Below are positions 42,312-51,456 of a stretch of 64,000 nt of DNA, piece after piece. The notes under the pieces are model-generated. The model was not told the origin of the DNA. It was given only the letters and a program-made list of their open reading frames with translations, and searched no databases. Each line of letters begins with the position of its first letter. Position 1 is the stretch's first letter. The stretch spans positions 620,001 through 684,000 of the forward strand of contig NZ_CP016452.1 in the NCBI RefSeq assembly GCF_001713395.1, read 5' to 3'. Source of the stretch: Sinorhizobium sp. RAC02. Lineage in GTDB: Bacteria > Pseudomonadota > Alphaproteobacteria > Rhizobiales > Rhizobiaceae. A program made the translations under genes and the position numbers.

Positions 42312-42630
42312 CGGCGGTGGTTTGCGGGATTCAGAGTCGCCGGTTTGTACCAGACGAGGATAGTTCAGGGCATTGCCCTAGTGTCCACCAACGCAACTGC
42401 GCACTTATCCGCCAGTCGTCCATACGGTGTGCGCGACTAGCCCATAAGGCCGTCTGTTCGATGCTATGCGCGACTTCATGGAGGGCGCCCACGCGGCCGG
42501 CGGTAGATTTGTATGGTGGCGTGAGAACTGCTGGTCTCGAAACCAAAGTCTGGTCCGGAACGAAACAGGGAACATTTTCGGCCCGCGTGCGTATGTCCAC
42601 AGCTCCACATCGAAATGGCAGGCTGACGCA
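42312..42630. other. Intergenic stretch with possible promoter
   Basis: About 320 bases before the membrane protein gene. A GGAAC (42569-42573) is followed after 17 bases by GTA, a poor match to an EcfG promoter. Open frames here lack a ribosome binding site. No other signal was recognised. Confidence 0.4.
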
Positions 42631-43047
42631 ATGACCCTATACACCATGCCGGTCACCCACCCGCTAGCCTATGCTATCTACCGCTTCTTCTTGTCGTTCC
42701 CGATCGCCTGCTTCTTTCTCGCGCTCTTGACGGATGTTGCGTACTGGCAAACGACCAACCTGATCTGGCTTCACTTCTCGGAATGGCTGCTCCTTGCCGG
42801 CCTCGTATTCGGCGCGGTCGCCATCATCGTCGCGCTCATCGCCCTCGTTGCGCGATGGTACGGGCCAACTTTGTTCGGGTTGCTGGGTCAGGTCACTGCG
42901 TTCGCGCTCGCGGCCCTCAACAGTTTTATACACACGGCAGACGGCTGGACGGCGGTCATGCCTTATGGGCTTGCGGTTTCCGTCGTCACAGTGCTCGTCA
43001 TGGCCGTTGCAGGTCTTGCCGGTCGCAGAGGAGGTGTAAATGTCTAA
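42631..43047 (+). CDS. DUF2231-like membrane protein
   Basis: A 138-residue inner-membrane protein with four hydrophobic segments (YRFFLSFPIACFFLALLTDV, then FSEWLLLAGLVFGAVAIIVA, FGLLGQVTAFALAALNSFIH and PYGLAVSVVTVLVMAVAGL). The THPLAYAIYRF start and the histidines in the second and third segments recall DUF2231. The upstream extension of the frame has no protein character. It overlaps the downstream dehydrogenase gene by eight bases, so the two probably form a membrane module. Confidence 0.75.
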   Translation: MTLYTMPVTHPLAYAIYRFFLSFPIACFFLALLTDVAYWQTTNLIWLHFSEWLLLAGLVFGAVAIIVALIALVARWYGPTLFGLLGQVTAFALAALNSFIHTADGWTAVMPYGLAVSVVTVLVMAVAGLAGRRGGVNV

Positions 43048-44512
43048 GGCCCGCATTTCACTTGCGACCTTGTTCGCCGGCGTTGTTCTCGTCGGCTGCA
43101 GCGGTAGTGAAGGTGAGTTCGATACGACGCAGCAAATTGGGCCAGATCCGGTTCTGCCGGAGCCCTCGCAAAGTCTCCTCCCGGACCTCAACGTCGCGCC
43201 GGTCGTCGGCTGGCAGGATGGTCAACTTCCGAAAGTTCCGGCTGGATTGACCATCACCGTCTATGCGAAAGATCTGGCCAATCCGCGCACCGTTCATACG
43301 CTTCCGAATGGCGACATCCTTGTGGTCCAGTCGAAGGCGCCCGCAGGCAAGCCGCTTGAACGTCCGAAGGACATCATCCGCGGCTGGATCATGTCCATGG
43401 CCGCAGGTGATGCGGGCGGTGGCGGTCAAACAAACCGCATCACTCTTCTGCGGGACAGCGACCGGAACGGCACGGTTGACGAGCGCGTCGACCTTCTGGC
43501 CGGCCTGAATTCGCCGTTCGGTGTCGCCTGGTACGAGGACACACTCTACGTCGCTGCTGCCGATGCGATACTCGCTTATCCTTACGAACTTGGTAGTGGC
43601 GCCATCACAGCGCAGCCCCGGATCCTCACGCCGCTGCCTGGCGGGCCCATCAACCATCATTGGACCAAGGATCTCGCCCTCAGCCCCGACGGACGCTTCC
43701 TCTACGCTTCCGTCGGATCCAACTCCAATGCGGGCGAGAGGGGGATCGAGTCGGAGAAGGGGCGTGCCGCAATCTGGCAGGTCGATCGCCAGACGGGTGC
43801 CGCAAAGGTTTTTGCGTCGGGTATTCGCAATCCCAACGGGCTCAACTTCCATCCCCAGACGGGCGCACTCTGGACTGTGGTGAACGAACGTGATGAGCTC
43901 GGCCCGAATCTCGTTCCGGATTACATGACATCCGTGAAGGAAGGCGGCTTTTACGGCTGGCCCTGGAGCTATTACGGCCAGCACGTCGATCCGCGGGTCA
44001 GTCCGGAACGCCCCGATCTCGTGGAAAAGGCGATCTCGCCCGACTTTGCGCTGTCGAGCCACGTCGCGGCCCTGGGTCTTGCCTTCACCAACGACTCTGC
44101 TTTGCCCGAGGCATTTCGCAACGGAGCTTTTGTCGGAAACCGCGGTAGCTGGAACCGCAATGCTTTCAACGGCTACAAGGTTATCTATGTCCCGTTCGTC
44201 GATGGAAAACCTTCTGGCAAGGCACAGGATATCGTTACCGGGTTTCTTGAAAACGACCAGGTCCATGGGCGTCCGGTCGGGCTTGGAATCGATGGCACGG
44301 GGGCGTTATTGATCGCGGACGATGCCGGAAACACCGTCTGGCGCGTCGCCGCAGCGGATGGGTCAGTCACAGCGCAGCCAATACCGAGCGACCGGGTAAC
44401 GACCTCTGCCGTGACAAACGAGGACCAAGGTTCGACGCGGGATGCCCTCCAGGAACGAAACGCCTCTCAAACCGACATTGCACCGGCGGTTTCACCCGAG
44501 GACGGTCAGTAG
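43040..44512 (+). CDS. PQQ-dependent sugar (sorbosone-type) dehydrogenase lipoprotein
   Basis: A 490-residue six-bladed propeller of the glucose/sorbosone dehydrogenase family. A lipoprotein signal with LVGC lipobox lies at the N-terminus, so it is membrane-anchored and periplasmic. Motifs include LAGLNSPFGVAWYEDTLYVA, KDLALSPDGRFLYASVGSNS, ASGIRNPNGLNFHPQTGALW and VHGRPVGLGIDG. It oxidises a sugar or aldose and would pass electrons to the respiratory chain. It begins within the end of the DUF2231-like gene. No PQQ synthesis genes are in the window. Confidence 0.85.
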   Translation: MSKARISLATLFAGVVLVGCSGSEGEFDTTQQIGPDPVLPEPSQSLLPDLNVAPVVGWQDGQLPKVPAGLTITVYAKDLANPRTVHTLPNGDILVVQSKAPAGKPLERPKDIIRGWIMSMAAGDAGGGGQTNRITLLRDSDRNGTVDERVDLLAGLNSPFGVAWYEDTLYVAAADAILAYPYELGSGAITAQPRILTPLPGGPINHHWTKDLALSPDGRFLYASVGSNSNAGERGIESEKGRAAIWQVDRQTGAAKVFASGIRNPNGLNFHPQTGALWTVVNERDELGPNLVPDYMTSVKEGGFYGWPWSYYGQHVDPRVSPERPDLVEKAISPDFALSSHVAALGLAFTNDSALPEAFRNGAFVGNRGSWNRNAFNGYKVIYVPFVDGKPSGKAQDIVTGFLENDQVHGRPVGLGIDGTGALLIADDAGNTVWRVAAADGSVTAQPIPSDRVTTSAVTNEDQGSTRDALQERNASQTDIAPAVSPEDGQ

Positions 44513-44710
44513 TCGGCTGGGGCGCGGGCCTGACCGTGGAGCAGCGCAAGGCACAACGATTGAAGACTGGCGTCCTTGCGGTTTCATCTGATCGTCCCGT
44601 CCAGCCAATTAGATGGCATTGACCTATTTTGCGTCCTTAGTCTGTATGCTCTTCGGATCGGGATTGCTGCGGTCTGCGCAGGAAACTGTCGCTCATAAAG
44701 TTGATACCAA

Positions 44711-45580
44711 TCAACCCGGATGCGCCCGTCCGAGAAAATCGCGAGCACGGTGGACCACTTCCTCGAGGTGGGTTTCGAGCAGCCAGTGCCCGCCATCGAG
44801 AAGATGCAATTCAGCCTCCGGAAGATCTCGCAGATAGGCACGCGCCGAGCGTTCTGGCATATAGTGATCGTTGGGACCCCAGACGATGAGCGTCGGCGGC
44901 TGGTGTTCGCGCAGGTATTTGCGATGGTCCGGAAACCAGGCCCGGTTCTGCTTTAGCCCCGCGATCAGGTCGATGGCGATCTCCTTGCGTCTTGGCGTGA
45001 CAAGCGACCAATGGAGCTTCCACAGATCAGGCGGGATCGCTGCTGCCAGTTCCGGTTTCAGGTCGTTGAGGAACTCCTCCCTGAACGCCTCTTCCGTTAC
45101 CGTCCCCGCAAGGGCCTTCTTCATCTCGGCGGTCGGAAGCGTCCACGTCTTCTCGATATCCGCATATTTCGGACCCAGCGCGTCCTCATAGGGAATGTCT
45201 CCATTCTGGATGATCAGCGCCACGATGCGGTCCGGTTGCCGGATCGCCAGTCGTGCACCGATTGGCGAGCCGAAATCGTGAAGGTAGAGCACGAAACGGT
45301 CGATTCCGAGGGTTCCGACAAAGGTCTCCAGGAAGGCAGCATATCCTTCAAAGCTATAGTCGAAATCGTCAGGTGTTGCGCTGTAGCCTGCGCCCGGGAA
45401 ATCCGGCGCGACCAGACACCAGCGGTCCGCAAGGCAAGGCATGAGATTGCGGAACTCATAGGAGGAGCAGGGATAGCCGTGTGGCAGCAGGATGACCGGG
45501 GCATCCCGTGGGCCAGCCTCGCGATAGAAAGTGTCGGTCCCTCCGACCGAAACACGACGATGCCGAACGAGCGTATCCAT
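44711..45580 (-). CDS. Alpha/beta hydrolase, epoxide hydrolase/haloalkane dehalogenase-like
   Basis: A 289-residue alpha/beta hydrolase. The oxyanion motif HGYPCSSYEF (HGxP type) is followed by a nucleophile elbow LHDFGSPIG, giving Asp as the nucleophile rather than Ser. The acid (GPNDHYMPE) and base (DGGHWLLE) are in the expected places. Asp nucleophile plus HGxP indicates the epoxide hydrolase/dehalogenase group. GAGGAGACTTCGA precedes the ATG. It is a single gene with no clear operon partner, so its physiological substrate is unknown. Confidence 0.87.
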   Translation of the reverse strand: MDTLVRHRRVSVGGTDTFYREAGPRDAPVILLPHGYPCSSYEFRNLMPCLADRWCLVAPDFPGAGYSATPDDFDYSFEGYAAFLETFVGTLGIDRFVLYLHDFGSPIGARLAIRQPDRIVALIIQNGDIPYEDALGPKYADIEKTWTLPTAEMKKALAGTVTEEAFREEFLNDLKPELAAAIPPDLWKLHWSLVTPRRKEIAIDLIAGLKQNRAWFPDHRKYLREHQPPTLIVWGPNDHYMPERSARAYLRDLPEAELHLLDGGHWLLETHLEEVVHRARDFLGRAHPG

Positions 45581-45738
45581 TCGAAGTCTCCTCAAACCCA
45601 CTTTCGTTTCGTTTTGATGCCAAGAGCGGCACCTCCCGGACATGGTGCTGCGCATAGAGGGCTACGGGGGTGCGCGCGAACACAGCCTCGTCAAGTCTTC
45701 ACGCATCGATAAACAGGCTCCCGCACGCGATGTTCCGA

Positions 45739-46803
45739 TCAATTCGCGTCGTTTTGATCCGCCATATCGCGAGCGGAGAAGTAGGCGGCCAACGCCGAGA
45801 TGTCGTTCGCTTCCAGCTTGGCAGCCGCGCGGGTCATCACCTCCTTGAACGGTCCGCCGCCGCGCTTTTTCTCGACGAAGAGCCGAAGTTGGTTTGCGAG
45901 ATAGGCGGCGGGTTGGCCGGACAGGCGGGGGTAGCTGGGGTTTGCTTCGGCTTTGTCGTGACAGGAGAGGCATGCGGGAACGCCGCGGCTCGGATGGCCT
46001 TTTAAAGCGAGCGTCTGGCCCCGCTCGAATAGATTGCCAGCCAACTGGGGCACAGGATCGGGGCGTTCGCCCGCGAAACGGCGGGCAAGATCCTTTAGCT
46101 CTGCTTCGGTGAGTTTCTCGATCGCGACAGCCATGACTCCGCTACGGCGCGTTCCGTCGGCATAGGCGGTGAGAGCCTGTTCGAGATAGGTGGCGGACTG
46201 CCCGGCAAGCCGGGGAATGAGGCTTTCGGGCCCGAGACGGTCTGGTGCATGACAGCCATTGCAGGTCGCGACGAGCCGGTCCATCCCCTGCGACGCGGTT
46301 GCGGTGAAGCCCGTCAGCACGCGGTATTGATCGCCATCGAGCTCCGGGTACCGGCGCAGGAAGGCAACCATGGCCCACGCCTCATCCTCGCGATCGGCGA
46401 CCGGCCAGGCGGGCATGCCCGTATAGCGAATGCCATGCTGGACGATCTGGAACAGCTCTGCGTCGCTCCAGGTCGCGATCTTGCCCTTGAGATCGGGCGG
46501 TGGTGGCAGCATTCTGGCGACGCTCTCCGGCCTCGGCATGGCGGGCGAGCCGTGGCAGACAGCGCACCCGGCCTCGAAGTGGCCGGCCGCCATTGGCAAC
46601 ATGCCCTCCATGAAGGCTGGAACCTTCGTGCCGATCGCGGCGGTGCGGACCGACGATCGCATCACCCAGTGCAGGACGAGGTCCGTGATCCTCCAATGGC
46701 CTGTGCTCGCCTTGACGCTGATCAGTCCGGACCAGGCGACGAGGAAGGCCCCCAATATGCCGGCAAGGAGGACGCCGACGACATGTCTCCACCTGATCAC
46801 CAT
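45739..46803 (-). CDS. Membrane-anchored triheme cytochrome c
   Basis: A 354-residue protein with one N-terminal membrane anchor (VGVLLAGILGAFLVAWSGLI) and three haem c motifs: CAVCH at residues 80-84, CNGCH at 181-185 and CLSCH at 278-282. The second and third units look like tandem class I domains of the cytochrome c4 type. It is the last gene of the oxidase operon that starts at 51289. It may deliver electrons to the caa3-type oxidase or link an alternative dehydrogenase to it. The start codon overlaps the CtaG-like gene by seven bases. Confidence 0.88.
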   Translation of the reverse strand: MVIRWRHVVGVLLAGILGAFLVAWSGLISVKASTGHWRITDLVLHWVMRSSVRTAAIGTKVPAFMEGMLPMAAGHFEAGCAVCHGSPAMPRPESVARMLPPPPDLKGKIATWSDAELFQIVQHGIRYTGMPAWPVADREDEAWAMVAFLRRYPELDGDQYRVLTGFTATASQGMDRLVATCNGCHAPDRLGPESLIPRLAGQSATYLEQALTAYADGTRRSGVMAVAIEKLTEAELKDLARRFAGERPDPVPQLAGNLFERGQTLALKGHPSRGVPACLSCHDKAEANPSYPRLSGQPAAYLANQLRLFVEKKRGGGPFKEVMTRAAAKLEANDISALAAYFSARDMADQNDAN

Positions 46804-47429
46804 CGCGCTCTCTCCCGCACCGTCTCGCCGTCTCGCAATACGCCGGCAAGAAGCAGGATGCCGCCCAGGAGGTAGGCCAGCGCCCCAGCCATGAGCATGA
46901 CAACGCCGCCGATCTGCTGGTCGGCGGCAGCAGACAATGGAATGCCGAAACAGGTGATATCGCCATCGCCATCGCCATAAAGCGGACGCGGAGCGAGTGC
47001 GAGCAGCACCCCGAGCAGGGTCATGTGCATGGAGGTGAACAAAAGCCCGGCCGTGCCGGCGAGGCGGCCGTCTTTCGGCCGGAAGCAGGCATGCCAGAGC
47101 AGGACGCCGGCCACCAGAAAGCTTGACTGTTCAACAAGGGACAGGATGAGGCTCGCATCGGCGCTCGCCCGGAAAGCGGGAAGATGCCAGAACCAGACGA
47201 CGACGAGCTCGATAAACGACGCGAGCATGGGGCTTACCCTGAGGGTTCCCGGCAGTGGATCGAGCCGCGTGTCACGCAAGCCGTAGGCGATGAGCGGCGC
47301 GGCCACTGCGACGATCCCCATGTGGATCACCATGTGGGCCGCAAACGAGCCGCCACCGAAGCTGGCAAGAAATAGCGCACCGAGCACGGCGAGCAGCACG
47401 GGGCCAAGGAGGCGTGCGATGCATGTCAT
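46797..47429 (-). CDS. ctaG: CtaG-type cytochrome oxidase assembly protein (caa3_CtaG)
   Basis: A 210-residue polytopic membrane protein of the caa3_CtaG family with about six to seven hydrophobic segments. Seen motifs are MVIHMGIVAVAAPLIAYGL, ELVVVWFWHLPAF and SFLVAGVLLWHA, and the pattern of His residues typical for this copper/haem assembly family. The ATG starts MTCIARLLGPVLLAVLG. It overlaps both neighbouring genes by a few bases, so it is an integral part of the oxidase operon and probably matures it. This family is distinct from the Cox11-type CtaG of mitochondria. Confidence 0.85.
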   Translation of the reverse strand: MTCIARLLGPVLLAVLGALFLASFGGGSFAAHMVIHMGIVAVAAPLIAYGLRDTRLDPLPGTLRVSPMLASFIELVVVWFWHLPAFRASADASLILSLVEQSSFLVAGVLLWHACFRPKDGRLAGTAGLLFTSMHMTLLGVLLALAPRPLYGDGDGDITCFGIPLSAAADQQIGGVVMLMAGALAYLLGGILLLAGVLRDGETVRERARW

Positions 47430-47806
47430 GGCTGGCACGCCTCTATGAAGGCAAGGGGCACGGCCACGAAGAGCACGGCCACGAAGCTGAGGCCGGAAAG
47501 GAGCAGTGTCGCGAATCCCTGGAAAAGCAAGCGGTCTTTCCGGGTTGGCTCGTCGTGCGGCGGATCGCCTGTGCCAAAACCCCATTGGCGCCAGGCGAGA
47601 TAGGCCGAGAGCACGATGCCCGACAGGGCAAGCAGTGTGACGCCGCAGAGGGCGAACCGCATCGCCCCGAAGGAAAAGGGGGCCGCGCCCGCCTTGGCAC
47701 AGAAGACGGCGGCGGTGACGTAACAGACGAGGAAATGCAGCGCCCAGATGATCGGTGCGGTGAAGAGGGTCCAGAGGCTTTCTACGTCCTTTGGGATGAG
47801 GCGCAT
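47426..47806 (-). CDS. Small membrane protein of the oxidase operon
   Basis: A 126-residue protein with about three to four hydrophobic segments (SLWTLFTAPIIWALHFLVCY, then FALCGVTLLALSGIVLSAYL and ATLLLSGLSFVAVLFVAVPL). It lies four bases downstream of the subunit I-III fusion and overlaps the CtaG gene. It is unnamed, but small membrane proteins in this position occur in many caa3-type oxidase operons, where they may stand in for subunit IV. There is no sequence motif that I could match to a defined family. Confidence 0.8.
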   Translation of the reverse strand: MRLIPKDVESLWTLFTAPIIWALHFLVCYVTAAVFCAKAGAAPFSFGAMRFALCGVTLLALSGIVLSAYLAWRQWGFGTGDPPHDEPTRKDRLLFQGFATLLLSGLSFVAVLFVAVPLAFIEACQP

Positions 47807-47810
47807 TGTG

Positions 47811-50315
47811 TCACCTCAAACCCGGAAAGAGGCCGAGCACACCGAAGGACGTGATCGCCGTGATGACGAGGAAGTGCCAGTAGAGCACGACATTGCGAAG
47901 ATCCATGTCGTGGCGCGCGCTCATCCGCCCGGCAAGGTTCCTGGCGAGGCAGTAGAGCTGCATGATGATGCCGACGCCGCCATGCACGACGGTCCAGAGG
48001 GCGACGACCCAGACGATCGCCGGATAGACATGCACGGTCGGGTCCATACCGGTGAGATAGGGCCCGGCAAGCCCCGCGCAACAGGCGGCAAGCGTCAGGA
48101 GGATGGCGACGGTGAGCGCGAGGCGGGTGAGGCCGCGCCGGTCCGCTTCGTTGACCCATCGCGCGACAAGCATGGTCGCCCAGGCGAGCGTGAAGAGGCC
48201 GGCGGCGCTAAGCGGCCAGAGAATACCGGGACCCGCATGGCCGGCGGTGAAATCCTCGTGGATCGTCCAGTAGAAGAAATACCCGAACATCAGGCTGGCA
48301 TAGGCTGTCCCGTCGCCGGCCATGGTGATGAACATAGCCCACCAGCCGACCGACTCCGGCCCGGATGTGTAGAGCGGCAAGGTCTTGCCGAGACCCACAT
48401 CACGCATCTCCTCGCGTGGAATCACAGCGGTTCCGGTCCAGAGCCAGGCAACGATTGCGGCAAGTGTCGCCACTGCGCAGACGATCGTCGTGATCCACCA
48501 ATGGAAGGTCAGCGCGATGAAGACGCCGCCGAGCGAAAAGGCGGCGATGATGGTGAGGTTCGAGGTGCCGCCGACGCGCAAACATTGGATGGGCTCGGCA
48601 TCGAGCACGGACGTGACCAACGTTTCGCGTGCACCGTCCTTGGCATCGGGGAGGTAGAAGCGGCCGGCTTTGATGTCCTCGATCAGGCCGGGCTGGTCCC
48701 AGATCGGGTAGCGGCTCCTGATGATCGGGATGGAGCGCACGCCCCACTTTTCCTCCGGCTCGCTGATCCATTCCAGCGTGCCGGCGTTCCAGGGGTTCTC
48801 CTCTACCTTCGGCTGGCGACGTTTTGGGCGCAGCACGTCGATCACCACGAGGGCGACGCCGGAGGCAAAGACGAAGGCGCCGATGGTGGAGATCAGGTTG
48901 AACCAGTCCCAGCCGATATCGGCGGGATAGGTGAAGACGCGCCGCGGCATGCCGCGCAGGCCCGCCAGATGCATGGGGAAGAATGCCACGTTGAAGCCGA
49001 TGAACATCAGCCAGAAAGCGATTTTCCCCAGCCGGTCCGAGAGTTTTCGTGCATCCAGCAGCGGATAGTAATAATAGATACCCGCGACAATCGGGAAGAG
49101 CATGCCGCCGATCAGCACGTAATGCAGGTGCGCGACGATGAAATAGGTGTCGTGCGCCTGCCAGTCGAACGGCACCAGCGCCACCATCACGCCGGTCAGC
49201 CCACCGATGATGAAGATTGCAAGCCCGCCTGCGCCAAACAGCATCGGCACGGAAAAGATGACGCGGCCGGCAAGCATGGTGGCTATGAAGACGAAGATCT
49301 GCACGCCGGTCGGGATTGCCACCGCTTCGGAGGCGGCGGAGAAGAAGGCGAGCGATATCTGCGGCAGGCCCGTGGTGAACATGTGGTGCACCCACAGGCC
49401 GAAACTCAGGAACCCGGTTCCGACGGCGGCGAGCACGATCCAGGAATAGCCGACGATCGGTCTTTGCGCGAAGGTCGGTACGATCATCGCCATCAGAGCG
49501 ATGGCCGGCAGGAAGATGATATAGACTTCCGGATGGCCGAAGATCCAGAACAGGTGCTGCCAGAGCAGCGGATCGCCGCCACGCGCCGCGTCGAAGAACG
49601 GCCAGTCGAACATCCGTTCCATCTCGAACAGGATGTCGCCGGCAATCAGCGGCGGGAAGGCGAAGAGGATCATGCCGGCCACGATCAGCAGATACCAGGC
49701 GAAGAGCGGCATCATGTTGATGCGCATGCCGGGAGCGCGGCACTTCAGGATGCCGACGATCAGCTCCACCGCGGCGGCGATCGACGCGACCTCGATGAAG
49801 GAGAGACCGAGCAGCCAGATATCCGCGCCGATGCCGGAATATTCCTTGTCGGTGGCGAGCGGGGGATACATGAACCACCCGGTGTTCGGTGCCGCACCGA
49901 AAAAGATCGAGCCGCAGACGAAGACGCCGCCGAGCGCGAAACTCCAGAAGCCGAAGGCTGAAAGCCGGGGGAAGGGTAGTTCGCGCGCGCCGAGCATGGA
50001 AGGGAGCAGGAAGATCGCCACCGCCTCGAAGATCGGCACGGCGAAGAGGAACATCATCACCGTGCCATGCAGGGTGAAGGCCTGGTTGAACACGTCGGCG
50101 GAAAGAAAATCGTTTCCCGGCACGGCAAGCTGCACCCGCACCAGCAGCGCCAGCACCCCGGCAAACAGCATGAAGATGAAGGCGGCCGCGCCGTACCACA
50201 AGCCGATCTCGGTATTGTTGACGGAAGTCCAGTAGCGCCAGCCGGATGGCGTGCGCCAGACCTCGCGCAATTGCGCCTCCTGCGCGGTCCGGTCCTGACT
50301 GGAGAGATCGGTCAT
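47811..50315 (-). CDS. Cytochrome c oxidase subunit I fused to subunit III
   Basis: An 834-residue fused terminal oxidase subunit. Subunit I (about residues 1-560) shows the haem a His in HGTVMMF (residue 83), the CuB/Tyr site HPEVY (261-265), the HH pair in LWVHHMFTTG and the HLHYVLIGGMLFP region. Subunit III (about 600-834) begins around GWWAMFITMAGDGTAYASLM and ends with VLYWHFLVITAITSFGVLGL. The position usually occupied by the D-channel Asp in GAxDxxFPR is Glu here (GARELPFPR, residue 112). Such I-III fusions are known in alphaproteobacterial caa3-type oxidases. The gene overlaps the subunit II gene by four bases. Confidence 0.93.
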   Translation of the reverse strand: MTDLSSQDRTAQEAQLREVWRTPSGWRYWTSVNNTEIGLWYGAAAFIFMLFAGVLALLVRVQLAVPGNDFLSADVFNQAFTLHGTVMMFLFAVPIFEAVAIFLLPSMLGARELPFPRLSAFGFWSFALGGVFVCGSIFFGAAPNTGWFMYPPLATDKEYSGIGADIWLLGLSFIEVASIAAAVELIVGILKCRAPGMRINMMPLFAWYLLIVAGMILFAFPPLIAGDILFEMERMFDWPFFDAARGGDPLLWQHLFWIFGHPEVYIIFLPAIALMAMIVPTFAQRPIVGYSWIVLAAVGTGFLSFGLWVHHMFTTGLPQISLAFFSAASEAVAIPTGVQIFVFIATMLAGRVIFSVPMLFGAGGLAIFIIGGLTGVMVALVPFDWQAHDTYFIVAHLHYVLIGGMLFPIVAGIYYYYPLLDARKLSDRLGKIAFWLMFIGFNVAFFPMHLAGLRGMPRRVFTYPADIGWDWFNLISTIGAFVFASGVALVVIDVLRPKRRQPKVEENPWNAGTLEWISEPEEKWGVRSIPIIRSRYPIWDQPGLIEDIKAGRFYLPDAKDGARETLVTSVLDAEPIQCLRVGGTSNLTIIAAFSLGGVFIALTFHWWITTIVCAVATLAAIVAWLWTGTAVIPREEMRDVGLGKTLPLYTSGPESVGWWAMFITMAGDGTAYASLMFGYFFYWTIHEDFTAGHAGPGILWPLSAAGLFTLAWATMLVARWVNEADRRGLTRLALTVAILLTLAACCAGLAGPYLTGMDPTVHVYPAIVWVVALWTVVHGGVGIIMQLYCLARNLAGRMSARHDMDLRNVVLYWHFLVITAITSFGVLGLFPGLR

Positions 50316-51289
50316 TGGAGCCCCACCAGGTAAGTGGCGATGGCGGCGATGTCCTGTTCCGGCAGCATGTCGAAGGCCGGCATTTTTGCGCCGGGTTTAA
50401 CCGCGCCTGGGTCGCGGATGAAACGGGCGACATTCTCCGCCGTGTTGGTAAGTGTGCCGGCGCCGACCGTCTGGCGCTGTCCAAAGAAGGTGAGGTCCGG
50501 GCCGAGCGTTGCCGGCCCCGTCACGCCGCGCACGCCATGACAACCCGCGCAGCCGTGCCGGGCGAAAAGCTGTTCGCCCTCGCTGCCGCCAGGAACTTCG
50601 CCCGCCGCCTGCGCGCGCCGCCACGCCATATAGTCCGCGGGCTCCATGACAATGACGGAGAAGGCCATCAGCGTGTGCGACGTGCCGCAGAACTCGGCGC
50701 AAGGCGCGCGGAAGACGCCTGTCTTCGTCGGCAACAGCGATAGCGTATTTGTGCGACCGGGAATCATGTCCATCTTGCCGCCGAGTGCCGGGATCCAGAA
50801 GGAATGGATGACGTCGGCCGCCTCCAGCGAAAAGGCCGTTCGCGACCCGACCGGCAGCCGCAGCTCGTTTGCCGTCTCGAAGCCCGCCATGCTGTCACTG
50901 GCCGGATAGCGGATGCGCCACCAGAATTGCTCGCCGGTGACCTCGATCGTCTCCGGTGCCGGGGCGACGCGCGCCAACCAAGGCCGGATCGCTGGCATCA
51001 GCCAGACCGCATAGGCGAGCAGCGCAAGCAATACGACCACGGGAAACGCGACCCCGCCCCAGGCGATCAGCCGCCCGGCGGTCTCTTCACGCCATGGCAC
51101 CTCCCGCCGCCGCGCTGCGTGGAGCAGAAGCCCCACGACCGAGAGCCAGACGAGGGTGCCGCCGACGACCATGACGAAGAAGAGCGTGTAGATTGCGGCT
51201 GCCTCCTCGCCGGCAGGATCGAGCGCCGACTGCGTGCCGGAACAGCCGCTCAACATGACCAGCAGGATGGGCAGGGCGCGTCGGGAAAT
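50312..51289 (-). CDS. Cytochrome c oxidase subunit II with fused cytochrome c domain
   Basis: A 325-residue subunit II of caa3 type. A lipoprotein signal (SRRALPILLVMLSGC) is followed by two membrane helices, then the CuA domain with CAEFCGTSHTLM, the C-x3-C-x3-H-x2-M copper site. The C-terminal haem c domain has CAGCH. No ATG, GTG or TTG lies in a good position: the only well-placed start is an ATT at 51289 with GGAG eight bases upstream. It then gives a normal lipoprotein signal. An ATT initiation codon, or a sequencing error of ATG, are the options. It is the first gene of the oxidase operon. Confidence 0.85.
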   Translation of the reverse strand: MSRRALPILLVMLSGCSGTQSALDPAGEEAAAIYTLFFVMVVGGTLVWLSVVGLLLHAARRREVPWREETAGRLIAWGGVAFPVVVLLALLAYAVWLMPAIRPWLARVAPAPETIEVTGEQFWWRIRYPASDSMAGFETANELRLPVGSRTAFSLEAADVIHSFWIPALGGKMDMIPGRTNTLSLLPTKTGVFRAPCAEFCGTSHTLMAFSVIVMEPADYMAWRRAQAAGEVPGGSEGEQLFARHGCAGCHGVRGVTGPATLGPDLTFFGQRQTVGAGTLTNTAENVARFIRDPGAVKPGAKMPAFDMLPEQDIAAIATYLVGLQ

Positions 51290-51456
51290 GTCTCTCGCTC
51301 CATTCGAGTGTCCTGAAGCGATATGGTTCGCATCTTCCGGCGGGCAAGGGGTAGCGATGCAGGGAGTGTGAACTAGCTTCAATTGGGGGGCGTCGCGATT
51401 GCTCGGAACAGAAGTGCGTCCTGGGCCATTCTCCCTCGAACCATCGGAGGCGGAAC

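Noticed and set aside
47748..49961. A 737-codon open frame on the plus strand opposite the oxidase subunit I-III gene
   Set aside because: It lies fully antisense to a well-supported gene, has a biased charged composition typical of high-GC shadow frames and no ribosome binding site.
51405..51429. GGAAC before the PPC-domain gene as an EcfG promoter
   Set aside because: The triplet after the 17-base spacer is CAT, two mismatches from GTT.
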